From: a virus
DNA length: 64,000 bases
Reading direction: 5' to 3' (one strand)
IMG/VR virus record: IMGVR_UViG_3300045993_000562
Span: 1 to 64,000 of that record
A model generated the notes under the pieces. The model did not search any database. It was not told where the DNA came from and saw only the letters and a list, made by a program, of their open reading frames with translations. A program made the position numbers and the translations under genes. Of this stretch, positions 23,659-32,015 are shown piece by piece. Every line of letters starts with the position of its first letter. Within the stretch, counting starts at the first letter, position 1.

Positions 23659-25251
23659 TTGTTTTGTTAAGATGATTGCTTCAATCTCTGCTTGGGTTAC
23701 ACCTCTATGTACTACTTCGGCGTTACCCCAAGAGGTTCCTATCTCAGCTTCAACTCCGATTGGAATATCTAACCATGGGAAAAACTCCATAGGCCAATCG
23801 TTCATGTATTTGAATCCAGCCTCTACTGCTGCTGCTGCATTGTGGAGAGGAACCTCCCATTCACAGCTGTCGAAAACAGTGCATATTGCCTTACCTCCTA
23901 ATGGCTTCATTCCACTGTTATTCAATTCAGCGAATGCCACCAAACCTAGCGTGGATGTGGGACTTTGAATGTATGCGTTTTGGGAATTTCTCAAGGCTGC
24001 GTTATAGGCTGCAGTCTTTCGAAAGCAATCTAGAGTCCCATACTCTTGCCTCCTTTGACCGAATGGTGTAACTATTCTCTGATTAAGTTTAGCCTGCATA
24101 TGTACAGTCTCAATAAAGGTCTTTACCTTTGGAAACTTATCAAAGTATAGGTTTATCAGCCCCTTAGCCTCATCCTCTGAAATGTTCAGGCCTACTGCAA
24201 TACCTTTGGCACTAGATCCATAGACTATACCGAATCCAACAGCCTTAGCACCCTGCCTTAGTTGTTTATACCTAGAGTTTTCCTTGGCCGTCTTATCTTT
24301 TAGTACAGCCTTAAACTCATCATATGGCACACCCAACATTGATGAGGCCGTAAAGGTATGGAAGTCGAAACCTTTAAAACAGGCCTCTTTCATGGCATCA
24401 TCTCCAGATAAACATGCTAGAATTTTCATTTCAGCACTGGAGAAATCGAACAATATCATTACGTTACCTGGCTCTACATCGTAACAATCACGGATGTTGT
24501 ACCCGTGTTTAGGTCTAGGTATCTGAGTAAGGTTGGGTTCCCCACCAGTTATCCTAAAAGAACTGGTACCATGTAAGAAGTAGCCGGGGTGCAGTCTAGA
24601 ATCATGTTTTACGAAGTCGTCAATGTAGTTCGTAATGAACATGTTTTTTGAGGAGTTGATATCTTTTAACTTCGCTAGCCATGCTAGATATTGATGATCT
24701 GGGTTCTTGGGTATGTAATTACCAGGCTCTTTAGGGTCTATGCCTGCTAGAAGTAGGAGGGCGTCCCCATCGGTACTAGGTTCACCGGAGGTTGTTGTAT
24801 ATGGGGCTATAAAGTTCTTCTCGCCGTATAAGAACTTCTGCATTTCTATCCCAGAAGAGTAGTTTATCTCTCTACCTATCATTTTGAAAACCCCATCCTC
24901 TAGTATGGCAATTTCTTCAGCCATACTAGTATTGATTCTACGGTTCTCAGCCTTGTTGTAGTGTAATCCATTGATCTCTAAATCTAAAATGTAATCCAGA
25001 GTTTTCAACGTCACATCTTCATTAACATCAATAAGGGCTGGCATGTTGACCTTGTTAAAGGTATCCCCACTTACACTCTCAATGAACTCAGGCCTCTCTA
25101 TCAACCTAGGAAACACTTTAGAAAGCAACCTGCTGGTCGCTATACAATCTAGCCCAGCATAGAGGTTCAGCTTATCGTATTCGAAATCCTCATACGTCCT
25201 ATAGACTGGTTTGGTTTCAGCTTTCGCTTCCCCCGTTTGAATCACTGCCAT
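23656..25251 (-). CDS. DNA polymerase, family A (polymerase domain)
   Basis: About 531 aa from the ATG at 25251 (AAGGAG upstream). Motif A DFSSAEMK (269-276), motif B with KAVGFGIVYG (336-345) and C-terminal motif C FDSCEWEV. The first 45 residues contain LNLYAGLDCIATSRL, which looks like ExoIII (Y-x-x-x-D) of a DEDDy proofreading exonuclease whose earlier motifs are in the upstream gene. So the exonuclease domain is divided between two genes. Phage replicative polymerase. Confidence 0.85.
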   Translation of the reverse strand: MAVIQTGEAKAETKPVYRTYEDFEYDKLNLYAGLDCIATSRLLSKVFPRLIERPEFIESVSGDTFNKVNMPALIDVNEDVTLKTLDYILDLEINGLHYNKAENRRINTSMAEEIAILEDGVFKMIGREINYSSGIEMQKFLYGEKNFIAPYTTTSGEPSTDGDALLLLAGIDPKEPGNYIPKNPDHQYLAWLAKLKDINSSKNMFITNYIDDFVKHDSRLHPGYFLHGTSSFRITGGEPNLTQIPRPKHGYNIRDCYDVEPGNVMILFDFSSAEMKILACLSGDDAMKEACFKGFDFHTFTASSMLGVPYDEFKAVLKDKTAKENSRYKQLRQGAKAVGFGIVYGSSAKGIAVGLNISEDEAKGLINLYFDKFPKVKTFIETVHMQAKLNQRIVTPFGQRRQEYGTLDCFRKTAAYNAALRNSQNAYIQSPTSTLGLVAFAELNNSGMKPLGGKAICTVFDSCEWEVPLHNAAAAVEAGFKYMNDWPMEFFPWLDIPIGVEAEIGTSWGNAEVVHRGVTQAEIEAIILTKQ

Positions 25252-26557
25252 CTTCACTTTCTCCTTCTTCGTTTTCATCCTCACCCTCAGTTGTTCCAGG
25301 GGCAGTACTTCTACCTTTGGTCAACTTTGGTAATAGATTTTCATATCCGCCAATACTTAGTTCGGGGGCGAAATCCCAAATTGCAGTTTTAAGAGAGAAC
25401 GTCCCTTGGGCACCGCTATCCAAATCATGCAAAAGAAGCATGGTATCGAACTTTACCCCTTGTAGTCTTATACCCGTAGTATGGAAAATCATTAAAATAT
25501 CAAACTTGATATTATGACCAACCTTATACATAAGAGGATCTAAAAGAACTGGTGCCAATAAAGCCCAAGCTTCATCAGGGTCATAGTAGGTGTTACCACT
25601 ATGCCATAATGGAATTACCACTGCTTTATAGATAGGCTCACCATTCTTGTCGCAGCTAGTACCGTCCCTCCAACCGAATTGAATAGTCAGAAGCTTAGCG
25701 TCTATAGCCATAGGATCCAAACCATTCGTCTCCGTGTCAATCGAGGTTATAGATCCAGTACCGCTGAAACTGGCCAACTTCGCAACAGCTTCACGAACGT
25801 CTTCAATGCTTTGACATATTGAGATATTCCGAACCTGAGCCTGTACGCCTTCCTCCAACGTCAGTAACTTCAAATCGCCACGTGCAAGCCTGGCTGCCTT
25901 CTCGAAGTCTCTACGAATTACCTCGAAGTAGTCATAGCTCCACATAGCCCCAGATGCGTTCTGACGAATCATTGTCAGTGCTTTAGGATGTAGTGTGATA
26001 ACTACTTGACTACCCAATGCATTAGTAATCTCTCCTCGGTTACCGGTATTAGAATGCTTCAACAATCCTAAGGCCTTAGTTACAGCCGTAGTTAGGCTGA
26101 TGATCACTTTAGGTTTAGTGCGTTCAATCTCACCTAAAAGATAAGGCCTACACTTCATCAACGTTCTCTGTGATGGAGACTTTCCTTTAGGGAAGTTCTT
26201 TAAGTCATTAGGACACTTAAGCAAACTTACTACTTGATACGTTAATTGTCCAAACCCAGCCTTATCGGCTAACGTCTGAATGATACCTTTGTTAATTATC
26301 TCTCTTTGATCGTCTCTATAGTCGTACTTACCTCTGAGTTCAGGATGGTCCTGGATTATCAGAATGTCAACCGGCTTATTCAAAAGGGAAACCTTGGAGG
26401 GATTCTTACATGGGAGAATACATACCTTCTCACAGTAAGTCTTAGATAAAGAAGAGAAGTCTTCCTTAGCTAATATTGCAATCTCCACCGATGGCGTCAT
26501 CTTAGGTTTAGCGTACAACTCGTCTAGAGGCAAATCTTTCGTTGTTAATCTTGCCAT
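25217..26557 (-). CDS. uracil-DNA-glycosylase-like domain fused to a 3'-5' exonuclease domain
   Basis: 446 aa from the ATG at 26557 (GGAG upstream). The N-terminal region has a family 4/5 UDG-like pattern (LLKCP, LLGEIERTKPKVIISLTTAVTKALG). The C-terminal region has exonuclease motifs ExoI SIDTETNGLD and ExoII VGHNIKFDILM, ending in an acidic Ser/Gly tail. In SPO1-like phages a UDG-like domain is fused to the N-terminus of family A polymerase; here the same order is broken into two overlapping genes (35-nt overlap), with ExoIII in the downstream gene. Confidence 0.75.
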   Translation of the reverse strand: MARLTTKDLPLDELYAKPKMTPSVEIAILAKEDFSSLSKTYCEKVCILPCKNPSKVSLLNKPVDILIIQDHPELRGKYDYRDDQREIINKGIIQTLADKAGFGQLTYQVVSLLKCPNDLKNFPKGKSPSQRTLMKCRPYLLGEIERTKPKVIISLTTAVTKALGLLKHSNTGNRGEITNALGSQVVITLHPKALTMIRQNASGAMWSYDYFEVIRRDFEKAARLARGDLKLLTLEEGVQAQVRNISICQSIEDVREAVAKLASFSGTGSITSIDTETNGLDPMAIDAKLLTIQFGWRDGTSCDKNGEPIYKAVVIPLWHSGNTYYDPDEAWALLAPVLLDPLMYKVGHNIKFDILMIFHTTGIRLQGVKFDTMLLLHDLDSGAQGTFSLKTAIWDFAPELSIGGYENLLPKLTKGRSTAPGTTEGEDENEEGESEDGSDSNGGSES

Positions 26558-26579
26558 TATTAGACTCCATTTAATTAAA

Positions 26580-26625
26580 AAGAGGGTACCCAAATCGCCA
26601 TGACTTGGATACCCCGAGGCTCTCA
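26580..26625 (-). promoter_or_regulatory. terminator-like hairpin in the 5' leader (possible attenuator)
   Basis: Between promoter 26731 and the start at 26557, GGTATCCAAG/TTTGGGTACC pairs and is followed by CTCTTTTTAATT. An intrinsic terminator inside the leader could limit expression of the polymerase operon. Confidence 0.45.
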
Positions 26626-26730
26626 TTGCTCTAGGAGGAGATTTTGAGCCAGTTGCTTTTTCCGGAAATCCAGATCTGCAACATGAAGACATTTGCCGTT
26701 GGGAGAAACAGCATCCTTCTTCACACTATA

Positions 26731-26759
26731 CTTATACCACAAAACCACTACTTTGTTTA
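26731..26759 (-). promoter_or_regulatory. phage promoter (degenerate -35, TATAAG)
   Basis: TGGTATAAG extended -10; the -35 position (TAAACA) is a poor match. Sits at the left edge of the large inverted repeat and faces the UDG-exonuclease and polymerase genes. Confidence 0.6.
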
Positions 26760-26770
26760 ACCAAAATAAG

Positions 26771-27310
26771 GCTTCCGCACTTTCTACGCACTTCCTTCCG
26801 CACTTTTTATTTGAGCTTTTTCTTTATAATCAAACACTTAACACTTTCTTCCGCACTTTATTTGAATTCTCCGCACTTTTTATTTATGGTTAAGTATTTG
26901 ATTTGATTAAAGAAAAGACCCTTTTTCCGCACTTCCGCACTTTTTTGGAGAAAAATACATAACAATAGTATTTTATTAAATAATAAAAAATATGGGTTAA
27001 AACCTTGTAAATGCCTATATTTATATATCTGGTTTTTTAAAAAGTAGGTATATATAAGGGATATGTTTAAAACACCCACACCTTTTACTGATTTTCTTGG
27101 GTTTTTAAATAATACTATTGTTATATATTTTTCTCCAAAAAAGTGCGGAAGTGCGGAAAAAGGGTCTTTTCCTGTTTGTATTCAAATACTTAAGTGAAAA
27201 TAAAAAGTGCGGAGAATTCAAATAAAGTGCGGAAGAAAAGGTTAAGTGTTTGATTATAAAGAAAAAGCCTAAATAAAAAGTGCGGAAGGAAGTGCGTAGA
27301 AAGTGCGGAG
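26771..27310. repeat. 540-bp inverted repeat with CCGCACTT iterons, candidate replication origin
   Basis: The left arm (26771-about 26979) and right arm (about 27100-27310) are near-perfect reverse complements. Each arm has about seven CCGCACTT units (left) or AAGTGCGG units (right), some paired back to back. The roughly 120-bp centre is almost pure A/T. No gene fits inside. Iterons flanking an AT-rich region beside the polymerase genes is the usual build of an origin; a site for a regulator or a cruciform/packaging element is possible. Confidence 0.7.
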
Positions 27311-27329
27311 ACGAATCTCCACACCTTTA

Positions 27330-28220
27330 TCACCCATTCACTATTTCATTTTCAAGAGCCAGCATGCTCCTTAAGAACTCCTCACTCAGGTTAGACCTTG
27401 TTAAAGGGTTGTTCTCCCTATTATTGCGCAAGGCCGGATACATATTAATGTTTATATCAGTGGAGTTCTCTACTACCATGAGCAAGAAGGTCTTTGAGCT
27501 GAATACTTCAGTGGAATCTACTCTACTGTTATTCACTACTACTCGAGTATGCGGGTCTATAACTCTTACAGTCTCACTAACTAACACTTGGATATTCACT
27601 GCCGCTACCGTCTTATGCTTATTGAATATCCCTGCTGTACTCCTATGCACATCAAACCTTAGAGTTGAAGCAATGTTAGAACCATCAATCCTAGCGGCCT
27701 TCTTACGGTTAGCCTCCTTAATAACTTCCTCTCTACAGATACTCTTAAGCAAGTCATTAAGCTTCTCACTATGATTGAGGGAATCAGCGTCCTTACCTAT
27801 GAACACTCTACGAAGGTTTATGTTATCCTCCCCGTCGTCTTCGAAGATCAATCCTGTAAATTCCTTTTTCACAGCTACCTGTAAAGGTGGTGCGTTTTCA
27901 GGAACTACAGTTTTAACTAGTGTCAACGGTGGGGCTGCTACTTCTACAACCGGAGTCTTCTCAACTTTTACCAGAGGTGGAGGGCCGGCAGGCTCAACTT
28001 TAGTCAGGGGTGGAACATCAGCTTTCGGTACTGGTGTAAGCGGTGGTACAGAATCCCCTTTAGAATCGTTTTGAGGCACCTTAGACGCGTTAACTTGTGT
28101 CAACCCAGGTGCCACTACCTTAACTAATTCTGGAGCGTTTAAAACAACCTTTTCTACCTTTTGTAAAACCGGCACTGACCCTTGAGTAGAGCCATTACCT
28201 TCTACGAGTATAGTACTCAT
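27330..28220 (-). CDS. hypothetical protein with Pro-rich repeats
   Basis: A 296-aa protein. The N-terminal half is a low-complexity series of PPL(T/V)KVE-type repeats (about residues 45-115), a likely flexible linker or partner-binding region. The C-terminal half (about residues 130-296) is a mixed domain with conserved Asn/Asp/Arg. It lies beside the candidate origin, so an origin-binding or replication role should be considered, but no family is recognised. Confidence 0.55.
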   Translation of the reverse strand: MSTILVEGNGSTQGSVPVLQKVEKVVLNAPELVKVVAPGLTQVNASKVPQNDSKGDSVPPLTPVPKADVPPLTKVEPAGPPPLVKVEKTPVVEVAAPPLTLVKTVVPENAPPLQVAVKKEFTGLIFEDDGEDNINLRRVFIGKDADSLNHSEKLNDLLKSICREEVIKEANRKKAARIDGSNIASTLRFDVHRSTAGIFNKHKTVAAVNIQVLVSETVRVIDPHTRVVVNNSRVDSTEVFSSKTFLLMVVENSTDININMYPALRNNRENNPLTRSNLSEEFLRSMLALENEIVNG

Positions 28221-28236
28221 AACAACTCCTTTAGTT

Positions 28237-28470
28237 TCAGTGGGTTATAGACGGTCCGGAAGGTTCCACCGGTACGCTGATCATTTCCATGCTAGCTACG
28301 TCCTTATAACAGGAGGTGCAGCGAAGTTTGGCACTACCTACTTCACCAATGATGGCTATGAAGTGAAAGTTGCCACACCCTTCACAACTCATAAGACTTT
28401 CGTCCTTGCCCCACGGTGCTCTTCTCCATTTGAAACCTGGAGCTTTAAAGATATCAAATATGTTCCCCAT
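28237..28470 (-). CDS. zinc-ribbon protein
   Basis: A 77-aa protein with two CxxC pairs (CEGC and CTSC) about 25 residues apart, a typical zinc ribbon. Likely binds nucleic acid or protein. Follows the terminator at 28493. Confidence 0.6.
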   Translation of the reverse strand: MGNIFDIFKAPGFKWRRAPWGKDESLMSCEGCGNFHFIAIIGEVGSAKLRCTSCYKDVASMEMISVPVEPSGPSITH

Positions 28471-28492
28471 GTCTACTCCTGTGTGTGAGAAA

Positions 28493-28518
28493 AAACGGGG
28501 CTTAGAATACGCCCCGTT
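28493..28518 (-). terminator. intrinsic terminator
   Basis: ACGGGGC/GCCCCGT stem, 9-nt loop, then TTTTTTC. Ends the transcript of the 28526 gene. Confidence 0.85.
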
Positions 28519-28525
28519 GTGTTAC

Positions 28526-29425
28526 TTACTTGGTCAGTTCGGTTATACGAGCCAGGTTCTTACGAATATCCGTAAGACTATTGACCAGCACAACTTTACT
28601 CTTGAGACCGCGGTTATCCAAAGCCTTAGTCATAGCATGGCTGCAGTGCTTCTGCCACACCAGGATGTGCTCCATGTTTTGGACACTGTCCACCGCACGC
28701 TTTGTGTTCTCATTCTTGATGAATCGAACGTACAGTTTGCTACTAAGGGTCTTCTTGATATCGCTAGCCTCACGATCCAACAGTCCCACTATACCCACTG
28801 TATGTATTAATGGATGTGCTGTTACCTGTACAACCTTTCCAGCCTGTGGGAGGTTGGGTAGCTCTGAACTAGCAGCATCCTGATGAATCCCCTCAACGGA
28901 CATGGGGAAGAAATTGATCTTCCTCGGTTGAGTCTGAAGATTCACAACTCGGGATCTCAGCTCAGCTTCAAGCGTCTCAGACGCCTTACGTACTGGTGAT
29001 AGGATGTTCTCTATTTCCGTTTTGATGTACGTTGCTAAGTACTCTTCCAGAGACGGCATCTTACCACTGAGTGAAGCTCTTTCTTCAGCAATCAGAGCCA
29101 TGTCCTTAACCGTCAGGTCTGCTACAGCTGTAACGCTCACTGGAGTAACAGCCAGTGGACCAACTTCTACCGGTGTTGCTGCTGGAGAGGTTTGCACTAC
29201 TTCAACTGGATTAGAATCCATCCAGTCTCTGATAGCGTATACCGCACCTTGTGTCTTACGGCGGTCTGCTGATAGGACATCTTGGCATTGCTTTGTAGCA
29301 GCAGCCCTGCCGTGGTAACCAGAGTCCAAGGCTAGCAGCCTCAGATACTCTGCATGGACCAGTGCTCTTTCTGCCGGGTTCCAAATTACGCATATCTTGC
29401 GCATCGGTGTTTGTACTTGTGTCAT
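28526..29425 (-). CDS. hypothetical protein
   Basis: A 299-aa protein. N-terminal helix WNPAERALVHAEYLRLLAL has a Myb/SANT-like look; central Pro/Val/Thr-rich linker (about residues 75-105); helical C-terminus. Own promoter (29477) and terminator, so a monocistronic unit. No family recognised. Confidence 0.55.
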   Translation of the reverse strand: MTQVQTPMRKICVIWNPAERALVHAEYLRLLALDSGYHGRAAATKQCQDVLSADRRKTQGAVYAIRDWMDSNPVEVVQTSPAATPVEVGPLAVTPVSVTAVADLTVKDMALIAEERASLSGKMPSLEEYLATYIKTEIENILSPVRKASETLEAELRSRVVNLQTQPRKINFFPMSVEGIHQDAASSELPNLPQAGKVVQVTAHPLIHTVGIVGLLDREASDIKKTLSSKLYVRFIKNENTKRAVDSVQNMEHILVWQKHCSHAMTKALDNRGLKSKVVLVNSLTDIRKNLARITELTK

Positions 29426-29476
29426 GATTCACTCCTGTTAGAGTAGTTATGTAAAACGATATTGTTCTACATAATA

Positions 29477-29505
29477 CTTATACCAAGAGGTGACGCCTAA
29501 GTTGA
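29477..29505 (-). promoter_or_regulatory. phage promoter (TCAACT-N17-TATAAG)
   Basis: -35 TCAACT, 17-bp spacer ending TTGG, -10 TATAAG, right after the terminator of the upstream phosphatase gene. Confidence 0.75.
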
Positions 29506-29510
29506 ACTAA

Positions 29511-29535
29511 AAAAGACCTACTAGTAGTAGATCTT
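29511..29535 (-). terminator. terminator overlapping the phosphatase stop
   Basis: AGATCTAC/GTAGGTCT stem followed by TTTTTTAG. Overlaps the end of the gene at 29521. Confidence 0.65.
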
Positions 29536-30030
29536 TCCTTCCAACTTATCTTTCTCCATCTGATCATACCTAGCTTTGAGCTCGGCGTTCTCATCATAGG
29601 AAAGTCCCAACACTTGCATCATCTTCTTCTTAACTAGCACGTTAGGTATTCTTACCCCCCTCAGCAAGTTAAACCCCATCAGTGATGCTACCTCAGCCAC
29701 GGCACCTGAGCGACAGATACCGGCATGACAGTGAACTACGACGTTCATGTTCTGGGATTTAGCTAAGTCAAGAGCTGCCACTATGGCCAACGCTTGGCTA
29801 TCCGTAATAGTAAACTCCCCGTATACGGGATGGTCAGCATTATCACAATCAAAGAACTGGAACTGACGTACTTCCTTGAACTTATGTGCAGGTTTGGGGA
29901 ATCCATCAGTTGAGAAGAACGACGCATTACCTGGGTCGGTTATCTGAATGAGCATTGCATTATCGCCGCAATCGAAGTGAACTCCTTCTCTTACGGCTTC
30001 TGCACTTACGTTTTGTATGAATGGGGTCAT
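29521..30030 (-). CDS. tyrosine/dual-specificity phosphatase-like protein
   Basis: A 169-aa protein with the CX5R active-site loop VVHCHAGICRSG (Cys101, Arg107) and a preceding acidic residue region, typical of cysteine-based phosphatases. Substrate may be a phosphotyrosine protein, a phosphoinositide or an RNA 5' triphosphate, which some relatives use. Follows a short gene and a metallophosphatase in one operon. Confidence 0.7.
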   Translation of the reverse strand: MTPFIQNVSAEAVREGVHFDCGDNAMLIQITDPGNASFFSTDGFPKPAHKFKEVRQFQFFDCDNADHPVYGEFTITDSQALAIVAALDLAKSQNMNVVVHCHAGICRSGAVAEVASLMGFNLLRGVRIPNVLVKKKMMQVLGLSYDENAELKARYDQMEKDKLEGKIYY

Positions 30031-30031
30031 A

Positions 30032-30163
30032 TTATTTGACCGCGGTTGTGTTTTTGTGTTTCAAGGATTTACGCAGTAACTTGAGCCAAGTAGCTTTCTC
30101 CCCTTCCACATCCTTAGCCACACACTTCCCGTACAGCTTTTTAATCAGTTCCTTCACTTTCAT
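30032..30163 (-). CDS. 43-aa basic protein
   Basis: ATG at 30163 directly after the metallophosphatase stop, with a G-rich leader. Product rich in Lys (MKVKELIKKLYGKC...). Ends two bases from the phosphatase ATG. No family recognised. Confidence 0.5.
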   Translation of the reverse strand: MKVKELIKKLYGKCVAKDVEGEKATWLKLLRKSLKHKNTTAVK

Positions 30164-30165
30164 TT

Positions 30166-30906
30166 TTAGACCCCCCAGTAAATTATGCTCCAAGTGCCGT
30201 CTTCAGCTTCTACTAATGCTGAACACGACTCAACCCAATCTCCGTCGTTCATATAGATTACCCCTTCAATAACCTTGATTTCAGGAGTATGGATATGCCC
30301 ACAGATAATACCATCATAGTTGTGATGCTGACAGTATCTGACTAGAGTTTTTTCGAACTCAAATATAAAGCTAACAGCCTTCTTCACATTGTGCTTCAAG
30401 TACTTACTGAGACTCCAGTACCCGAACCCTAGCTTATGCCTGAACCAATTGAACTTACCGTTCACCCATAACAGTACGTCATACGCCTTATCCCCAAGTA
30501 TACCGATCCACGGAGCAAGCCTGGTTATTCCATCGAACATATCACCATGAGTTATTAACAGGAGGTTACCGTCAGTATCTCTGTACTCAGCGTGGTTGAC
30601 TACTTGGATGTTACCAAACATCAGTTGAGAGATGAATGGCCTGAGGAATTCGTCGTGATTACCTGTGACGTAGGTCACCCTTACACCCTTACCGGCCATC
30701 TTCAGAACTTTGCTGATGACTTTAGTGTGAGACTTTTTCCACCGGAGTTTGTTCTGTTGAATCTTCCAGCCGTCAATGATATCCCCGACTAGAAAGAGAT
30801 TGTCACACGTGTGATTCTTTAGGAAGTCCAACAATATATCAGCCTGACAATCGTTGGTACCTAGATGGAGATCCGAAATGCAGATCGTTTTAAAATGAGT
30901 CTTCAT
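30166..30906 (-). CDS. calcineurin-like metallophosphoesterase (LpxH/UDP-diacylglucosamine hydrolase-like)
   Basis: 246 aa from the ATG at 30906 after AGGAGG. Five metal-binding motifs in order: SDLHLG (11-16), VGDIIDGW, TGNHDE, THGDMFD, GHIHTPE. The pattern with DLHLG, GDIIDGW and a C-terminal GHIHTP matches LpxH-type hydrolases and related phage enzymes. Substrate uncertain; nucleotides or lipid precursors are possible. Confidence 0.7.
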   Translation of the reverse strand: MKTHFKTICISDLHLGTNDCQADILLDFLKNHTCDNLFLVGDIIDGWKIQQNKLRWKKSHTKVISKVLKMAGKGVRVTYVTGNHDEFLRPFISQLMFGNIQVVNHAEYRDTDGNLLLITHGDMFDGITRLAPWIGILGDKAYDVLLWVNGKFNWFRHKLGFGYWSLSKYLKHNVKKAVSFIFEFEKTLVRYCQHHNYDGIICGHIHTPEIKVIEGVIYMNDGDWVESCSALVEAEDGTWSIIYWGV

Positions 30907-30925
30907 CAGACCTCCTATCATTAAG

Positions 30926-31234
30926 TTACTTACACGTGTAAGTGTAAACCACACGCTTGTTGCCACGACCTGTCACACAGGTACGGTTAGCCTTACCATT
31001 ACAGGTCGTGTAAGGGAAGTTGTTAGCCGTAGCCTTGGAATCATTGCGCCACGAGGCACGCTGATCCTTGTTATCCTTGCTACGGGCCCACGCACCGGAC
31101 TTGTGATCCTTGGTTGTTTTGCCTGTACGAGGCTTGATCTTGCTCTCACCAGAGTTAAGCTTTGGTGATTCAAAGTGACGAGCAAAACGGTTGTCTTTAG
31201 CTTGTGCTACCGGTGCTACTACTGCTTTTGCCAT
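30926..31234 (-). CDS. basic hypothetical protein
   Basis: A 102-aa, very basic protein (many Lys, Arg, Asn) with two late cysteines. Possibly nucleic-acid-binding by composition. No family recognised. Confidence 0.5.
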   Translation of the reverse strand: MAKAVVAPVAQAKDNRFARHFESPKLNSGESKIKPRTGKTTKDHKSGAWARSKDNKDQRASWRNDSKATANNFPYTTCNGKANRTCVTGRGNKRVVYTYTCK

Positions 31235-31282
31235 AATACTCTCCTTTGGTTAACGACGGATGAAACGAATGTACTACAAATT

Positions 31283-31357
31283 TGGTCGGTTAGGTAAGAC
31301 TCGAACTTACATGCTCCTGGCCCCAAACCAGGCGACTCACCTTTAGCCTACTAACCG
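31283..31357 (-). tRNA. tRNA-Pro(TGG)
   Basis: Acceptor CGGTTAG/CTAACCG, anticodon stem CCTGG/CCAGG with loop TTTGGGG (anticodon TGG), T arm GTAAG-TTCGAGT-CTTAC, encoded CCA. Confidence 0.9.
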
Positions 31358-31527
31358 AAATACCCTGATCTAATGCTAATCTGTAACTTTACCCAGAACA
31401 ACATCACTTCAATTCTTCTGACTTCAATTAGCTCCCCTGGAGTTTTAGAGGCCATACTACATCTATAACAGCATACAGCTGGTAGTATGAAGAATGCTGC
31501 GCTTCTTTTAAAGAATGTTAGTTCCAT
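31351..31527 (-). CDS. 58-aa hypothetical protein
   Basis: ATG at 31527 preceded by GGAG; the stop codon lies inside the 5' end of tRNA-Pro. Hydrophobic N-terminal region with three cysteines, then a charged helix. The overlap with a tRNA is unusual, so it may be spurious. Confidence 0.35.
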   Translation of the reverse strand: MELTFFKRSAAFFILPAVCCYRCSMASKTPGELIEVRRIEVMLFWVKLQISIRSGYFG

Positions 31528-31542
31528 ACATACTCCGTTGAT

Positions 31543-31617
31543 TGGCGCCCAATGTCTGATTCAAACAGACGACCTACCGCTTACAAGGCGGTTGCTCTAT
31601 CACTGAGCTAATCGGGC
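31543..31617 (-). tRNA. tRNA-Thr(TGT)
   Basis: Acceptor GCCCGAT/ATTGGGC, D arm GCTCAGTGATAGAGC, anticodon stem ACCGC/GCGGT with loop CTTGTAA (anticodon TGT), T arm TCTG-TTTGAAT-CAGA, encoded CCA. Confidence 0.9.
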
Positions 31618-31622
31618 AAAAC

Positions 31623-31708
31623 TGGTGGGTAGGCCAGGACTCGAACCTAGATAGCCGGAGGCGACAGATTTACAGTCTGCTGATTTAACCATATTTACCA
31701 TCCTACCC
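31623..31708 (-). tRNA. tRNA-Tyr(GTA)
   Basis: Acceptor GGGTAGG/CCTACCC, anticodon loop CTGTAAA (anticodon GTA) in stem GCAGA/TCTGT, a long variable arm, T loop TTCGAGT, encoded CCA. Confidence 0.88.
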
Positions 31709-31715
31709 TCAATTT

Positions 31716-31791
31716 TGGCTCCCCGACGTGGACTCGAACCACGGACCTAAGCATTAACAGTGCTTTGCTCTACCGACTGAGCTATCGAGGA
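31716..31791 (-). tRNA. tRNA-Asn(GTT)
   Basis: Acceptor TCCTCGA/TCGGGGA, D arm GCTCAGTCGGTAGAGC, anticodon stem AAGCA/TGCTT with loop CTGTTAA (anticodon GTT), T loop TTCGAGT, discriminator G, encoded CCA. Confidence 0.9.
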
Positions 31792-31808
31792 ATACAACTA
31801 TAAAACAA

Positions 31809-31833
31809 AAACCCCAGATTTTTAGGCCTGGGG
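31809..31833 (-). terminator. intrinsic terminator upstream of the tRNA cluster
   Basis: ACCCCAG/CTGGGGT stem followed by TTTTTGTTTT on the minus strand. Separates the 32-kb genes from the Asn-Tyr-Thr-Pro tRNA group. No consensus phage promoter lies between it and the tRNAs. Confidence 0.75.
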
Positions 31834-32015
31834 TCGGATTCTTTGGAACTACGAAACGTTCTAACTAATCTTAACCCCGAGCACGGTCGAGTTATCCTGT
31901 GAAGGATTACTTGTTGGTGTGTAATAGGAGTTATAGATCGGTTTCATAGTGAGTATATTAACTCAGAACCAGGAGAGTTGCAAGCCTATTTTCATAAACT
32001 TGCAACTTTACCCCT
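31834..32015. other. intergenic region
   Basis: No convincing gene. Contains an AGTTGCAAG/CTTGCAACT hairpin (about 31972-32005) just downstream of the 32016 gene without a U-run, and a 28-codon frame with no ribosome-binding site. Confidence 0.4.

Noticed and set aside
26858-27079. ORF inside the large inverted repeat.
   Set aside because: AT-rich low-complexity translation, no ribosome-binding site, contained in a palindrome.
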